Positions 8,074-18,007 of a DNA stretch of 64,000 bases are shown in pieces. The DNA is from Bradyrhizobium cytisi (GTDB lineage: Bacteria > Pseudomonadota > Alphaproteobacteria > Rhizobiales > Xanthobacteraceae), in assembly GCF_008123515.1 (NCBI RefSeq), contig NZ_VSSR01000006.1:1-64000 (forward strand), in the 5' to 3' direction. A model generated the notes under the pieces. That model was not told the DNA's origin. It was given only the letters and a program-made list of their open reading frames with translations, and made no database searches. Within the stretch, counting starts at the first letter, position 1; the number at the start of each line of letters is the position of its first letter. A program made the position numbers and the translations under genes.

Positions 8074-9486
8074 GTGAGCACAGACGTGCGTGCGCGTCTG
8101 GCGCTGCTGCTATTGACGGCCGGATTGCTGCTGCCGCGCGCGGCGCATGCCCAGGTCGTGCGTGAGTACGGCGCTTTCGCAGGCTCCGAGAATTTTGGCT
8201 ATCCCGGTCCGAACGCAACTGGCGGCGGCTTTGGCAATTTCGGCGGCGGCAATAATTTTGCTGGCACGGGTGGCCAGATGCTCGGCCCCCCGCCGCAAGC
8301 CTCGGCTCTTGGCGGCGTGCCCTACGGCAATGGAAATGGTGGCGGCCCCGGGATGCAGCCGAACTATGGCTGGAACGCCGAGGCTCCAGGTCTCGCCGCC
8401 GCAGGCAGGTTCGGCATGCGGCAGGCGTTTGGCGGTGGCTCCGCTGCTGCTTCGTCGCAGACCGAGACGGCGCAAGCCACGTTCCTGGCGATGACGCAAT
8501 TCACGCAGACCCTGCTGGATCCAGCCATCGACGGGCGTGGCATCGGTCGACCCGAATTCGACTCGGAACTTTCGGCCTATGCCGATCCCGGTAACGACCG
8601 CACGCATGGCGGCATTGGGCGGGAAGCCTATGAGGCGATCTACGGCAAACCATCGCTCGCGGCTCCGCACTGGCGCATCTGGGCCTCAGGTATCGGTGGC
8701 TCGCAGATGACGACTGGCGGCAACGGCTCGGTCAGCCGGAGCTTTGCCACGGCGGTTGGCGCCGACTACTCGCTCTCGCCGCAGACGCGGGTGGGTTTTG
8801 CGCTCGCCGGCGGCGGCACCGGCTTTGCCAGCAATTTGTCCAGCGGCCGCTCCGACCTGTTCCAGGCCGGCACCTTCGTCAGGCACACGATCGGCGCGGC
8901 CTATGTCGCGACCGCGCTGGCCTATGGCTGGCAGGCCATCACCAGCGATCATCAGGTGACGCCGGCCGGCGGCGATCAACTCGCCCCAGCCATCAACGCC
9001 AATGCCTATTCCGGCCGTATCGAAAGCGGCTACCGGATTGCAACGCCATGGCTCGGCGTCACGCCTTATGCGGCCGGCCAGATCACCATGTTTCGCCTGG
9101 CCACCAACCCCGGCCAGCCGGCTTACGCGGCCGACCCATCCGCGACGACCTCCGGCAGCAACAGCTTCACCGACAGCCGCAGCGAGCTCGGCCTGCGCGC
9201 CGGCACGTCGTTCCTGCTCGCTGGAGGCCTCCTCGACTTGCGTGGACGTCTTGCCTGGGCACATGATTTCAGCGCGACGCAATCGATGCCGGCGGTGCTC
9301 CAGGCCGTATCCCCTCAAGGCTTCGTCATAGGCAGCACCGCGATTGCGCCGAACTCGGCGCTGACGGGCGTGTCGCTCGAGCTGCGAGCGCTCAACGGAT
9401 GGTCGGCCGCAGCAAATGTCGACAGCGAGCTATCGAGCCTTGTACGCTCCTATACCGGCAAGGCTGTCCTGCGTTACACTTGGTGA
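8074..9486 (+). CDS. autotransporter-type outer membrane protein
   Basis: A 470-residue protein starting at GTG 8074 with a Sec signal (LALLLLTAGLLLPRAAHA). Residues about 30-140 form a glycine- and asparagine-rich, low-complexity passenger (NATGGGFGNFGGGNNF). From about residue 200 to the end the pattern of alternating hydrophobic residues and short turns (WRIWASGIGGSQ, ATAVGADYSLSPQTRVGFALAGG, SELGLRAGTSFLL) is that of an autotransporter beta-barrel, and the chain ends in an aromatic residue (RYTW), as outer membrane barrels do. The passenger is very short compared with classical autotransporters. No operon partner is visible; the next gene is convergent. Confidence 0.8.
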   Translation: MSTDVRARLALLLLTAGLLLPRAAHAQVVREYGAFAGSENFGYPGPNATGGGFGNFGGGNNFAGTGGQMLGPPPQASALGGVPYGNGNGGGPGMQPNYGWNAEAPGLAAAGRFGMRQAFGGGSAAASSQTETAQATFLAMTQFTQTLLDPAIDGRGIGRPEFDSELSAYADPGNDRTHGGIGREAYEAIYGKPSLAAPHWRIWASGIGGSQMTTGGNGSVSRSFATAVGADYSLSPQTRVGFALAGGGTGFASNLSSGRSDLFQAGTFVRHTIGAAYVATALAYGWQAITSDHQVTPAGGDQLAPAINANAYSGRIESGYRIATPWLGVTPYAAGQITMFRLATNPGQPAYAADPSATTSGSNSFTDSRSELGLRAGTSFLLAGGLLDLRGRLAWAHDFSATQSMPAVLQAVSPQGFVIGSTAIAPNSALTGVSLELRALNGWSAAANVDSELSSLVRSYTGKAVLRYTW

Positions 9487-9519
9487 TCTCGCCATCTTGG
9501 CGATGGAAGCGAACGTGCA

Positions 9520-9561
9520 GGAGACTTCCGCCCGCTCGCACGCGGCGGACGAAAGTCCTCC
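9520..9561. terminator. imperfect inverted repeat between convergent genes
   Basis: GGAGACTTCCGCC at the left pairs with GGCGG...AAAGTCCTCC at the right, with a few mismatches. It lies between the stop codons of the autotransporter gene (plus) and the dctP gene (minus), where a two-way terminator is expected. No T-run follows on either strand. Confidence 0.35.
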
Positions 9562-9567
9562 CCGTCC

Positions 9568-10545
9568 TCACATCTTCCTGTAGGCGTCGATCAATGCCTG
9601 GCCGTCAGCGCCTGTTTTCTTGAGCCAGTCGGCGGTGAGCTGCTCGCCGATTTTCTGGAAACCGGCCTTCAGCGCCGGACTGGGCGGCTCAACGATCATA
9701 CCCTTGGCTTTGAGCTGGTCGATGTACCAATTGGCCTTGTCTTCCCAGGCCTTCCAGCCGCGTGTTTCCGCAGCGGCTGCGGCCTTGAGGATGGCGTCCT
9801 GCGTGGGCTTGTCGAGCGCCTCGAACGCAGCCTTGTTGACGAAGGTGTAGTCCTTCGGAATCCAGGCCTGCACGTCATAGAAATACTTGAGGGATTCCCA
9901 AGCCTTGGAATCGTAACCCGTGCCGCCAGACGACATGAAGGAATTCACCACGCCGGTCGCAAGCGCTTGTGGAAGCTCGGCCGCCTGGATCGTGACCGAC
10001 TGCGCGCCGACCAGCTCGCCGATGCGCGCCGTTCCGACGTTGTAGGCGCGCCATTTCAATCCCTTCATATCCTCGATCGTGGCGAGCGGCTTGTTGACAT
10101 AGACTCCTTGCGGCGCCCAGGGTACGGCGAAGAGCAGCTTGATGCCCTGCGCATCGAGTTTCTTCGCGATTGCCGGCTTCGAGGCCTGATACAGCTTCAT
10201 CGACTCCGCGAAACTGGTCGCGAGAAACGGCACGACGTCGATCCCGAAGACGGGATCCTCGTTTTCGTGAATTGAAAGCAGCAGCTCACCCATTTGCGCC
10301 TGCCCGGTCACGACCGCGCGCTTGATGTCGGGTGCCTTGAACAGCGAAGCGTTCGGATGAACGGTGATCAGGAGCTTTCCCGACGTGGCTGCTTCGACGT
10401 CCTTGGCAAAGGCAACCAGATTTTCCGAGTGCGGATTGTCCGACGGGTATGCTGCCGGCAGATTCCATTTCGTCTGGGAAAAGGCCGGCCCAGCGGCCAA
10501 CACGGCGCCTGCAATCAGGCCTGCGCGGAGCAAATGAAGCGTCAT
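9568..10545 (-). CDS. TRAP transporter substrate-binding protein, second system
   Basis: A 325-residue periplasmic TRAP receptor. ATG 10545 is chosen because GAGGAGAA stands about six bases upstream and a Sec signal follows (LLRAGLIAGAVLAAGPAFS). The mature part begins KWNLPAAYPSDNPHSENL and contains the DctP-type elements LATIEDMKGLKWRAYN and IQAAELPQALATGVVNSF. It has no twin-arginine motif, unlike the first receptor in this window, and the two are only distantly alike. It is the last gene of the dctQ-dctM-dctP run on the minus strand, 40 bp after dctM. Ligand unknown. Confidence 0.88.
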   Translation of the reverse strand: MTLHLLRAGLIAGAVLAAGPAFSQTKWNLPAAYPSDNPHSENLVAFAKDVEAATSGKLLITVHPNASLFKAPDIKRAVVTGQAQMGELLLSIHENEDPVFGIDVVPFLATSFAESMKLYQASKPAIAKKLDAQGIKLLFAVPWAPQGVYVNKPLATIEDMKGLKWRAYNVGTARIGELVGAQSVTIQAAELPQALATGVVNSFMSSGGTGYDSKAWESLKYFYDVQAWIPKDYTFVNKAAFEALDKPTQDAILKAAAAAETRGWKAWEDKANWYIDQLKAKGMIVEPPSPALKAGFQKIGEQLTADWLKKTGADGQALIDAYRKM

Positions 10546-10585
10546 CGTACTTCTCCTCACGGTCAATTTCGAAAGCCGGGTGCGA

Positions 10586-11899
10586 TCAATCGGGAAAGGC
10601 GAGCTTGGGCAGGAACAGCACAATCTGCGGATATTCGGTGATGATGAATACGGCGGCCAGCAGCAGGACGAAGAAGGGGAACGCCGCACGCGCCACAGTG
10701 AACGTATCGCGGCCGCTCATGTTCTGGAGCACGAACAGGTTGAAGCCGACCGGCGGCGTAATTTGCGCCATCTCCACGTGAATGATGAGGTAGACGCCGA
10801 ACCAGACCAGATCGAGCCCGGCCTGCTTGACCATCGGTAGCACGATGACCGCAGTCAGCACGATCATCGAGATGCCGTCAATCAGGCACCCGAGAATGAT
10901 GTACATGATGCTCAGATACAGCGCGAGCATGCCGGGCGTGAGCTGCTGTCCCTGGACCCAGGTGGCAAGCGCCGCCGGGATACCGGTATAGGCCATCGCG
11001 GCCGTCGTATAGGCAGCGCCTGCCAGGATCAGCATAATCATGCAGGTCAGGCGCGTCGCGCTCATGATGCTTTCGAAGAAGGTCTTGCGCGTGAGCGTGC
11101 CGCTCCACCACGCCAGCAGCAGCGCGCCGGTAACGCCCCAGGCGGCACATTCAGTCGCGGTCGCAAAACCCAGCACGAGCGAGAGGAAGACGGCCAGGAT
11201 CAGAAGCAGGCACGGGACGAGCTTGGCGGACTCTTGCAGCTTCCGGCGAAACGGCATCGGTGGGTCGCGCGGCGGAATCTTTTTTGGATTGAGTAGCGAC
11301 CAGATGATGATGTAGCCGGAATAGAGCACCATCACGAGCACGCCCGGCAGGAAGCCGCCAAGGAACACCTGAAGCACGGACACGTTCGCCGTCACCGCGT
11401 AGACGACCATCGGGATCGACGGCGGGATCAGCAAGCCGAGCGTGCCGGAGCCGGCCAGCGACCCAAGGCTGAGCCCCTTGTCGTAGCCGCGCTTGTCGAG
11501 CTCCGGCAGTGCGATCTTGCCAATGGTTGCGCAGGTCGCGGCAGAGGAGCCCGACACAGCTGCAAAGATGCCGCAGCCGATGACATTGACATGGGTCAGG
11601 CGCCCCGGCAGCCACTGAACCCAGGGCGAAAGTCCGCGGAACATCTCCTCCGACAGTTTTGTTCGGAATAATATCTCGCCCATCCAGATGAACAGCGGCA
11701 ATGCCGCCAGCGTCCAGGACGCGCTTGCGCTCCAGGTGGTGGTCGCAAGCACCGACCCTAGCGGCAGGCTCGTGGTCAGCGCCATCGCCACGAAGCCGAC
11801 GAGCCCAAGCGAAACGGCGATCCAGATGCCGCTTCCCAGCAGCAGGATCATGACCCCGAGGAGGATGAACGACAGCTCGATCATGCCAAGATTGGCCAT
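10586..11899 (-). CDS. dctM: TRAP transporter large permease, DctM family
   Basis: A 437-residue channel subunit with about a dozen hydrophobic helices. ATG 11899 (MANLGMIELSFILLGVMILL) is chosen because it lies directly after the dctQ stop; the frame is open farther upstream only as an overlap with dctQ. Family markers include GSSAATCATIGKIALPEL, GTLGLLIPPSIPMVVYAV and the C-terminal EMAQITPPVGFNLFV. It forms the ion-driven translocation path with DctQ. Length is normal for DctM. Confidence 0.92.
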   Translation of the reverse strand: MANLGMIELSFILLGVMILLLGSGIWIAVSLGLVGFVAMALTTSLPLGSVLATTTWSASASWTLAALPLFIWMGEILFRTKLSEEMFRGLSPWVQWLPGRLTHVNVIGCGIFAAVSGSSAATCATIGKIALPELDKRGYDKGLSLGSLAGSGTLGLLIPPSIPMVVYAVTANVSVLQVFLGGFLPGVLVMVLYSGYIIIWSLLNPKKIPPRDPPMPFRRKLQESAKLVPCLLLILAVFLSLVLGFATATECAAWGVTGALLLAWWSGTLTRKTFFESIMSATRLTCMIMLILAGAAYTTAAMAYTGIPAALATWVQGQQLTPGMLALYLSIMYIILGCLIDGISMIVLTAVIVLPMVKQAGLDLVWFGVYLIIHVEMAQITPPVGFNLFVLQNMSGRDTFTVARAAFPFFVLLLAAVFIITEYPQIVLFLPKLAFPD

Positions 11900-11901
11900 G
11901 G

Positions 11902-12507
11902 TCAACCGCCGCCGCCTTGCGAGATACGTTCGATGAATTCGTCCGGCGTCTCGTCCGGGGAACTCTTCTCGTAGCTTGGACGGTTGCCGCCGACGACACT
12001 GACCATTTCGTCGATCAACGCGATCGACAGGATCGCAAGACCGCCGGCAAAGCCGAGCTGGGGAATCCAGAGAGGAAGCGCAACGACGCCCTGCGCCACG
12101 TCGTTGAAGCGCCAGGAATCGTAAGTCATCTGCACGGCATGTCGGGTGAAGTAGAGAACGAAGGCCGTTGCAATGCCGAGCGCCACGATCTCCGCCACCT
12201 GCTTGCTTCGCCCGTGCAAGCGCTCGAGCAGCAGGCCGACCCGGATCATCTCGCCGCGCTTGAAGGTGTGGGCGAGGCCCAGAAACGCCATCGCGGCCAT
12301 GCACCACGATGCAAAATCATCGCCGGCCGGGATGTTAAGCGCAAACTGCCGCCCGATCGACATGACCATCATGATGGCGAAGATCGCGAACAGAAAGACG
12401 CCGGCAGCGTAACCCGCACCGAGGTAGAGCAGATCCAGAATACGTCGGACAGGTCCAACAGCTGTTACGTCGTCGCCGTGCTCTGCCAACCCGGCCCCCA
12501 TCCTCAT
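11902..12507 (-). CDS. dctQ: TRAP transporter small permease, DctQ family
   Basis: A 201-residue protein with four hydrophobic helices and the DctQ region DDFASWCMAAMAFLGLAHTFKRGEMIRV in its middle. A TTG at 12519 could start the same frame, but ATG 12507 (MRMGAGLAEHG) is preferred because a cytosolic head of about 25 residues then leads into the first helix. The C-terminus is acidic and ends in a Gly run. Its stop is two bases from the dctM start, so the two are translated together. Confidence 0.85.
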   Translation of the reverse strand: MRMGAGLAEHGDDVTAVGPVRRILDLLYLGAGYAAGVFLFAIFAIMMVMSIGRQFALNIPAGDDFASWCMAAMAFLGLAHTFKRGEMIRVGLLLERLHGRSKQVAEIVALGIATAFVLYFTRHAVQMTYDSWRFNDVAQGVVALPLWIPQLGFAGGLAILSIALIDEMVSVVGGNRPSYEKSSPDETPDEFIERISQGGGG

Positions 12508-12657
12508 ATTGCGGCTCAATCAAGCTCGGCGATATCGCCAGCCTCGCTTGATTATCGCCTCCATCCGACGCCTGTCTTTGAGACGTTAGACCAACACGAC
12601 AGGGCTCGCGAAAGCAAGGAGCATGCCGGCCTGCGGAAAAATTTCCGCTGGATGGGC

Positions 12658-13455
12658 TCAGTGAGTCTCCAGCCGCAGCCCGTCATAGGCCGGCACTACG
12701 CCTGATGGCAGCGATTGCCGGATCACCTCGTAATCGACGTCGGCGGTCATGTTGGTGATGATGGCACGTTTCGGCTTGAAGCGCTCGATCCAGGACAGCG
12801 CGTCGTTGATGCTGAAATGGCTGACATGCGGGGTGTAGCGCAGGCCATCGACGATCCAGAGATCGAGGTTTTCCAGGGCGCCAAAGCTCTCGGGCGGAAT
12901 GTCGTTGAGGTCGGGCGTGTAGGCGGCATTGCCGATGCGATAGCCGAGCGCGGGAATGTTGCCGTGCTGGACCAGGAAGGCGGTCATTGTCACGTTCCCG
13001 CCCTTGCCAATGATGATCTGGCTCCCGCCTGCCTCGATCGAATGCCGCGTCAGGATCGGCGGATAGTCGCTGCCCTCTGGCGAGATGAAGCAATAGGAGA
13101 ACCGCGCCATGATATCTTTCGCGGTCGATTGATTGAAATAGACCGGGATGCGCCTGCGCATATGGATCACAACCGAGCGCAGATCGTCCATGCCATGGGT
13201 CTGGTCGGCATGCTCGTGCGTCAGGAACACTGCGTCGATGTGGTCGACATCGGTCGAGATCAACTGCTCGCGCAGGTCCGGCGAGGTGTCGATCACGACG
13301 CGTGTGGTGCCGTGATTCGAGGTCTGTTCGACCAGCAGCGAGCAGCGGCGGCGGCGGTTCTTGGGATTGTTGGGATCGCAGGCGCCCCAGCCGAGGGCCG
13401 GGCGCGGTACGCCGGCGGAAGAGCCGCACCCCAGGATCGTCAGCGTCAGCGTCAT
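12658..13455 (-). CDS. MBL-fold metallo-hydrolase, PhnP-like
   Basis: A 265-residue beta-lactamase-fold hydrolase. The metal site is visible as HEHADQTHG (about residue 80), with VVIDTSPDLREQL before it and the distal residues HVSHFSINDALSW near residue 215. The opening TLTILGCGSSAGVPRPALGWGACDP is typical of PhnP-like phosphodiesterases, which cleave cyclic phosphates, but the phn operon is absent. It is the last gene of the block dac-tmk-holB-metG-tatD, 13 bp after tatD, a conserved position in alphaproteobacteria. The substrate is unknown. Confidence 0.88.
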   Translation of the reverse strand: MTLTLTILGCGSSAGVPRPALGWGACDPNNPKNRRRRCSLLVEQTSNHGTTRVVIDTSPDLREQLISTDVDHIDAVFLTHEHADQTHGMDDLRSVVIHMRRRIPVYFNQSTAKDIMARFSYCFISPEGSDYPPILTRHSIEAGGSQIIIGKGGNVTMTAFLVQHGNIPALGYRIGNAAYTPDLNDIPPESFGALENLDLWIVDGLRYTPHVSHFSINDALSWIERFKPKRAIITNMTADVDYEVIRQSLPSGVVPAYDGLRLETH

Positions 13456-13468
13456 GCGGATCAGAACC

Positions 13469-14245
13469 TCAAGCTTTCACCTTGGAGAACAGGTGGAAGA
13501 AGTTTTCGCTGGTCTGGCGTGAGATCTCTTCGAGCGACACGCCGCGCGTCTCGGCGAGCACTTTTGCGACCTCGACCACATAGGCCGGCTCGTTGCGCTT
13601 GCCCCGGAACTTGCCCGGCGCAAGGTAGGGCGAATCTGTTTCAATCAGAATACGGTCAGCCGGCAGTTCGGCCGCGAGCGCGCGCAAGGCATCCGACTTC
13701 TTGAAGGTCAGGATGCCCGTGAAGCCGATGTAGAGCCCGAGCGACACCGCCTTCAGAGCCAGCTCGCGCCCGCCGGTGTAACAATGCAGCACGGCGCGAA
13801 ACGGTCCGCGTGCCGCCTCCTCTTGCAGGATGCGCGCGCAATCCTCATCCGCCTCGCGGGTGTGGATCACCAGCGGCAGGCCGGTGGCGCGGGCCGCCGC
13901 GATGTGGGCACGAAAGCCCCTCGCCTGCGCCTCCGGCGAGCCGTCGTCGTAGAAATAGTCGAGCCCGGCTTCGCCGAGCGCGACCACCTTCGGATGCCGC
14001 GTCAGCGCGATCAACTCGTCCGGCGCAATGCCGTCTTCCTCGTCCGCATTGTGCGGATGAGTGCCGACCGAGCAATAGACGTCGTCGTAACGCCCGGCGA
14101 TGGCGAGAAGCTGATCGAGCTTCCGCACCCGCGTCGAGATCGTGACCATGCGGCCGATCCCGGCCGCGCGGGCACGCGACACGATCCCGTCGAGATCCTC
14201 CGCAAAGTCAGGAAAATCCAGATGGCAGTGACTGTCGACCAGCAT
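13469..14245 (-). CDS. tatD: TatD-family metal-dependent deoxyribonuclease
   Basis: A 258-residue TIM-barrel hydrolase. Visible metal ligands: DSHCHLDFPDF at the N-terminus, EAGLDYFYD near residue 93, VIHTREADED near 130, LHCYTGG near 155 and ETDSPYLAP near 205. All five metal-binding elements of the family are there. TatD proteins are 3'-5' exonucleases linked to DNA quality control. It lies 12 bp after metG and 13 bp before the metallo-hydrolase. Confidence 0.95.
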   Translation of the reverse strand: MLVDSHCHLDFPDFAEDLDGIVSRARAAGIGRMVTISTRVRKLDQLLAIAGRYDDVYCSVGTHPHNADEEDGIAPDELIALTRHPKVVALGEAGLDYFYDDGSPEAQARGFRAHIAAARATGLPLVIHTREADEDCARILQEEAARGPFRAVLHCYTGGRELALKAVSLGLYIGFTGILTFKKSDALRALAAELPADRILIETDSPYLAPGKFRGKRNEPAYVVEVAKVLAETRGVSLEEISRQTSENFFHLFSKVKA

Positions 14246-14257
14246 CGTTCGAACGCC

Positions 14258-16231
14258 TCAGGCCGCCGGCTCGATGTAGCGCGGGAACGCCGGCGTCGGC
14301 GCCGGCAGCGTCGATTCAGCAGCGATCCGCTTGTCACCGCCGAGCATCGCAAAATTGCGCTCGTCCGCGGGGATGCCGAGGCTGTCGAGCAGCAAGCCCG
14401 ATGCGGTCGGCATCGCCGGCTGGACCAGGATCGCGATCTGGCGCACGACTTCGGCGGTGACGTAGAGCACCGTCTTCTGTCGCGCCGGATCGGTCTTGGC
14501 CAGCGCCCACGGCGCCTCGCCCGCGAAATAGCGGTTGGCCTCGGCGACCACGGCCCACACGGCATTGAGCCAGTGATGGATCTGCTGCGTCGCCATCGCC
14601 TCACGCGACGCGGCGATCATGCCGTCGGCCATCGCCAAAATCGCCTTGTCGCTGTCGCTGAACTCGCCCGGCTCCGGCAGCACGCCGCCGAATTGCTTGG
14701 CGATCATCGACAGCGAGCGTTGCGCAAGGTTGCCGAGATCGTTGGCGAGATCGGCATTGATGCGCGCGACGATGGCTTCATGGTTGTAGTTGCCGTCCTG
14801 GCCGTAAGAGACCTCGCGCAGGAAAAAATAGCGCATCTGGTCGACGCCATACTGGTCGGCGAGGTTGAAGGGATCGACGACATTGCCGACCGACTTCGAC
14901 ATCTTCTCGCCCCTGCTGAACAGGAAGCCATGGGCATAGACCCGCTTCGGCAGCGAGATGCCAGCCGACATCAGGAATGCCGGCCAGTACACCGCGTGGA
15001 AGCGGATGATGTCCTTGCCAATGATATGCACGTCCGCCGGCCAGTAGCGCCAGTTCGTGTCGCTCTCGTCGGGGAAGCCGACACCGGTGATGTAGTTGGT
15101 CAACGCGTCGACCCACACATACATCACATGATCTTCGGCACCGGGCACTTTCACGCCCCAGTCGAAGGTGGTGCGTGAGATCGAGAGATCCCGCAGGCCG
15201 CCCTTGACGAAGCTGACGACCTCGTTCCGGCGCGCGTCCGGGCCGATGAACTCCCGGTGCTCCTCATAGAGCTTGAGCAGCTTGTCCTGATAGGCCGACA
15301 GACGAAAGAAGTAGCTCTCCTCCTCGACCCATTCGACCGGCGTGCCTTGCGGGCCAAGGCGCATGCCGTCGTCGTTCAGGCGTGTCTCGTCCTCGGCGTA
15401 ATAGGCTTCATCGCGCACCGAGTACCAGCCGGAATAGCTGTCGAGATAAATGTCGCCGTTCGCTTCCATGCGCCGCCAGATCTCCTGGCTGGAGCGGTGG
15501 TGCTGTTCTTCAGTCGTGCGGATGAAGCGGTCGAACGACACGTTCAGGCGCTGGTCCATCTCCCTGAAGCGGTCGGCGTTACGGGTTGCGAGCGCAGACG
15601 GGGTGAGTCCCTCGTTCTGCGCGGTCTGAACCATCTTCTGGCCGTGCTCGTCCGTGCCGGTCAGGAAGAACACGTCCTTGCCGTCGAGCCGCGCAAAGCG
15701 CGCCAGCACGTCGGCCGAGATCGCCTCATAGGCGTGACCGATATGCGGGTTACCGTTCGGATAGGCGATCGCGGTTGAGATGTAGAAGACGTTGTCACGC
15801 GCGGGCGCGGCAACCGGCGCTGCCGGCTTCGGGGCGGCCACCGGCTTCGGTGCAGGCGGCGCCTTTGGTTTCGTCGCTTTGGGCTTCACGGCCTTCGGGG
15901 GGGTGGCGACTGGAGTCGGCGCGGCGATCACGGCGGGCGCGGTCGCCCTCGCCCTCTTTGCCGCCTTCTTCGCCGGAGCCTTGGCGGGTTTTTTGGCGGC
16001 CTTCTTTGTCGCGGCTTTCTTTGTCGCGGCTTTCTTGGCGACGACCTGCTTCTTCGCAGCTTTCTTGCCGGCCTTCTTGGCCGTCTTCGCAGTGCCCTTC
16101 TTGGTGGTAGCCTTCCTGGTCGTCTTGACCTTCTTGGCCGCTTTGCGCGCGAGCGCCTTCGCGGCCTTCTTGGCAGCGTTCTTCTTGCTGCTCTTGCCCT
16201 TGGCGATTTTCTTAGCTCGCGCTGCCACCAC
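14258..16231 (-). CDS. metG: methionyl-tRNA synthetase with a Lys/Ala-rich N-terminal extension
   Basis: Charges tRNA-Met with methionine. The catalytic part opens at [24 protein letters not shown] (HIGH signature) and holds LTGTDEHGQ and the KMSKS loop [17 protein letters not shown]. Before it lie about 140 residues made almost only of Lys, Ala, Thr and Pro ([14 protein letters not shown], then [18 protein letters not shown]). There is no Met between this tail and the HIGH motif, and no stop, so the tail must be translated. The start is most likely one of two neighbouring GTG codons (16231 or 16228), with AAGGA just upstream; an ATG at 16381 would overlap holB by 106 bases. The tail resembles histone H1-type or HU tails and probably binds nucleic acid. 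Confidence 0.88.
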   Translation of the reverse strand: MVAARAKKIAKGKSSKKNAAKKAAKALARKAAKKVKTTRKATTKKGTAKTAKKAGKKAAKKQVVAKKAATKKAATKKAAKKPAKAPAKKAAKRARATAPAVIAAPTPVATPPKAVKPKATKPKAPPAPKPVAAPKPAAPVAAPARDNVFYISTAIAYPNGNPHIGHAYEAISADVLARFARLDGKDVFFLTGTDEHGQKMVQTAQNEGLTPSALATRNADRFREMDQRLNVSFDRFIRTTEEQHHRSSQEIWRRMEANGDIYLDSYSGWYSVRDEAYYAEDETRLNDDGMRLGPQGTPVEWVEEESYFFRLSAYQDKLLKLYEEHREFIGPDARRNEVVSFVKGGLRDLSISRTTFDWGVKVPGAEDHVMYVWVDALTNYITGVGFPDESDTNWRYWPADVHIIGKDIIRFHAVYWPAFLMSAGISLPKRVYAHGFLFSRGEKMSKSVGNVVDPFNLADQYGVDQMRYFFLREVSYGQDGNYNHEAIVARINADLANDLGNLAQRSLSMIAKQFGGVLPEPGEFSDSDKAILAMADGMIAASREAMATQQIHHWLNAVWAVVAEANRYFAGEAPWALAKTDPARQKTVLYVTAEVVRQIAILVQPAMPTASGLLLDSLGIPADERNFAMLGGDKRIAAESTLPAPTPAFPRYIEPAA

Positions 16232-16275
16232 GAATTCCTTTACCAGCTTCTCAGAATTTGGAAACGTACCTGCGC

Positions 16276-17322
16276 CTAGCGCGTTGCGTCCGCGAGCCAG
16301 CCGAACACCGAGAAAACCAAGGGCTTTCGCTCCAGATTGTAGGTTTCGGTGTCGCGCGCGGCGCGGACGATCTTTTCCCATACCTCAGCTAGGCGCGCAA
16401 GGCGCGGCAGGTTCTGGTTGGCATTGGCATCGTCGGAATGGAGGCGTTCGGCGATCCAGCGATCGATGCCGTCGATGAAGGCCGCAAGCGCGACGCGGTC
16501 GCTGGTGCCAAGGGATTCGCCGAGCGTGTGCAATTCGCGCGGATCCACTTGCGGCAGACGTGCCAGCAGTGCCGCCGTCCGCTGTTGGAGTTTTAGCGCA
16601 TCACCGCCAAGGAGGGTCAGTGCCCGTGCAACGCTGCCTTCGGAGGCCTCCGCCGCCTCGCGCAACGCGAGATCGGTCGGAGCGAGGTCGGCGGCCGTCG
16701 CGGCTGCGGCAATCACCTCGTCGGTCGTGAGCGAGCGCAAGCGCAGCTTGCGGCAACGCGACTGGATCGTGGCGAGCACGCGTGCGGGCGCGTGGCTGAC
16801 CAGCAGGAACAGCGATTGCTGGGGTGGTTCCTCGAGGATTTTCAGCAGCGCGTTCGCCGCATTGGGATTGAGCTCGTCAACGGTGTCGACAATGCAGACA
16901 CGCCAACCTTCCGCAGCCGCAGTCGAGCCGAAGAACGCGATGGTCTCGCGCGTCTCGTCGACGGTGATGACCGTCCGCATCACGCCACGGTCGTTGGCGG
17001 TGCGCTCCAGCGTCAAGAGACCGCCATGCGAGCTCGCCGCAACTTGCCGCGCCACCGCGTCATCAGGATCGATCGCGAGATCCTCGGCGCCCTGCACGGC
17101 GGGCGCCAGCGGCTGGCCGCGAGCGAGCACGAAGCGCGCCATACGATAGGCCAGCGTCGCCTTGCCTATGCCCTGCGGCCCGCCGATCAGCCAGGCGTGC
17201 GGAATACGCCCGCTGCGGTAGGCGGTGAGCAGCGCGGTCTCGGCCTCGCGATGGCCGAACAGAAGGCTTGTCTCGCGCGGATGCGGAATGGCGGATTCAC
17301 GCTCGACCTGACGCGGGCTCAT
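16276..17322 (-). CDS. holB: DNA polymerase III delta-prime subunit
   Basis: A 348-residue clamp-loader AAA+ subunit. It shows [27 protein letters not shown] and a P-loop [13 protein letters not shown], then the DEL-type element [23 protein letters not shown] and the sensor region [21 protein letters not shown]. The zinc-binding Cys group of some clamp-loader subunits is not present. Its start overlaps the tmk stop as ATGA, so the two are coupled. Together with tmk and metG it forms the conserved alphaproteobacterial order. Confidence 0.93.
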   Translation of the reverse strand: MSPRQVERESAIPHPRETSLLFGHREAETALLTAYRSGRIPHAWLIGGPQGIGKATLAYRMARFVLARGQPLAPAVQGAEDLAIDPDDAVARQVAASSHGGLLTLERTANDRGVMRTVITVDETRETIAFFGSTAAAEGWRVCIVDTVDELNPNAANALLKILEEPPQQSLFLLVSHAPARVLATIQSRCRKLRLRSLTTDEVIAAAATAADLAPTDLALREAAEASEGSVARALTLLGGDALKLQQRTAALLARLPQVDPRELHTLGESLGTSDRVALAAFIDGIDRWIAERLHSDDANANQNLPRLARLAEVWEKIVRAARDTETYNLERKPLVFSVFGWLADATR

Positions 17323-18005
17323 GCCGAGATCACCGATGCGGGCGTCGGCAGGAGGCGGTCGCGCAGCGCGGTCCAGACGCGTTCGGCAACCGTATCAGGA
17401 TCGGAATTGGCGTCGATCAGCACGCAGCGTGCGGGATCATCCGCGGCGATCTTGCGATAGGCCTCGCGCAGGCCTTGGTGGAAGGCGAGCTTCTCGCCCT
17501 CGAACCTGTCAGGCGTGCCGCTGCCGCGCCGCGCCGCCGCGCGTGCCAGGCCGATCTCGACCGGCAGGTCCAGGATGAAGGTGAGGTCCGGCTTGAGATC
17601 GCCGATCGTGACCCGCTGCATGGCGTTGATCAAACCGGCGGGCACGCTGCCGAGGCTGCCCTGATAGGCCCGCGTTGAGTCTGCGAAACGATCGCACAGC
17701 ACCCAAATGCCCTGCTTGAGCGCGGGCTCGATCAATGTGCGGACATGGTCGTCGCGTGCGGCGGCAAACAGCAGCGTCTCGGCTTCGGGCCCGAGCAGCT
17801 TGCCCATCCCCGACAGCACCAGATGGCGCATGATCTCGGCGCCGGGCGAGCCGCCCGGCTCGCGCGTGACGAGCGTGCGCAACTTGGCCGCTTTGAGCCG
17901 GTCGGCGAGCTTCTTGATCTGCGTCGACTTGCCGGTCCCCTCGCCTCCTTCAAAGGTGATAAAGCGTCCGCGTCCGGACGGCCGCTGTCCCGTGCTCTCA
18001 CTCAT
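17319..18005 (-). CDS. tmk: thymidylate kinase
   Basis: A 228-residue kinase converting dTMP to dTDP. P-loop FEGGEGTGKSTQIKKLADRL near residue 18, the substrate motif REPGGSPGAE near 48, and the DR-type element VLCDRFADSTRAYQG near 105 are clear. The lid (RAAARRGSGTPDRFE) has the basic residues typical of the class. Its start is two bases after the carboxypeptidase stop and its end overlaps holB. Confidence 0.96.
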   Translation of the reverse strand: MSESTGQRPSGRGRFITFEGGEGTGKSTQIKKLADRLKAAKLRTLVTREPGGSPGAEIMRHLVLSGMGKLLGPEAETLLFAAARDDHVRTLIEPALKQGIWVLCDRFADSTRAYQGSLGSVPAGLINAMQRVTIGDLKPDLTFILDLPVEIGLARAAARRGSGTPDRFEGEKLAFHQGLREAYRKIAADDPARCVLIDANSDPDTVAERVWTALRDRLLPTPASVISA

Positions 18006-18007
18006 GA

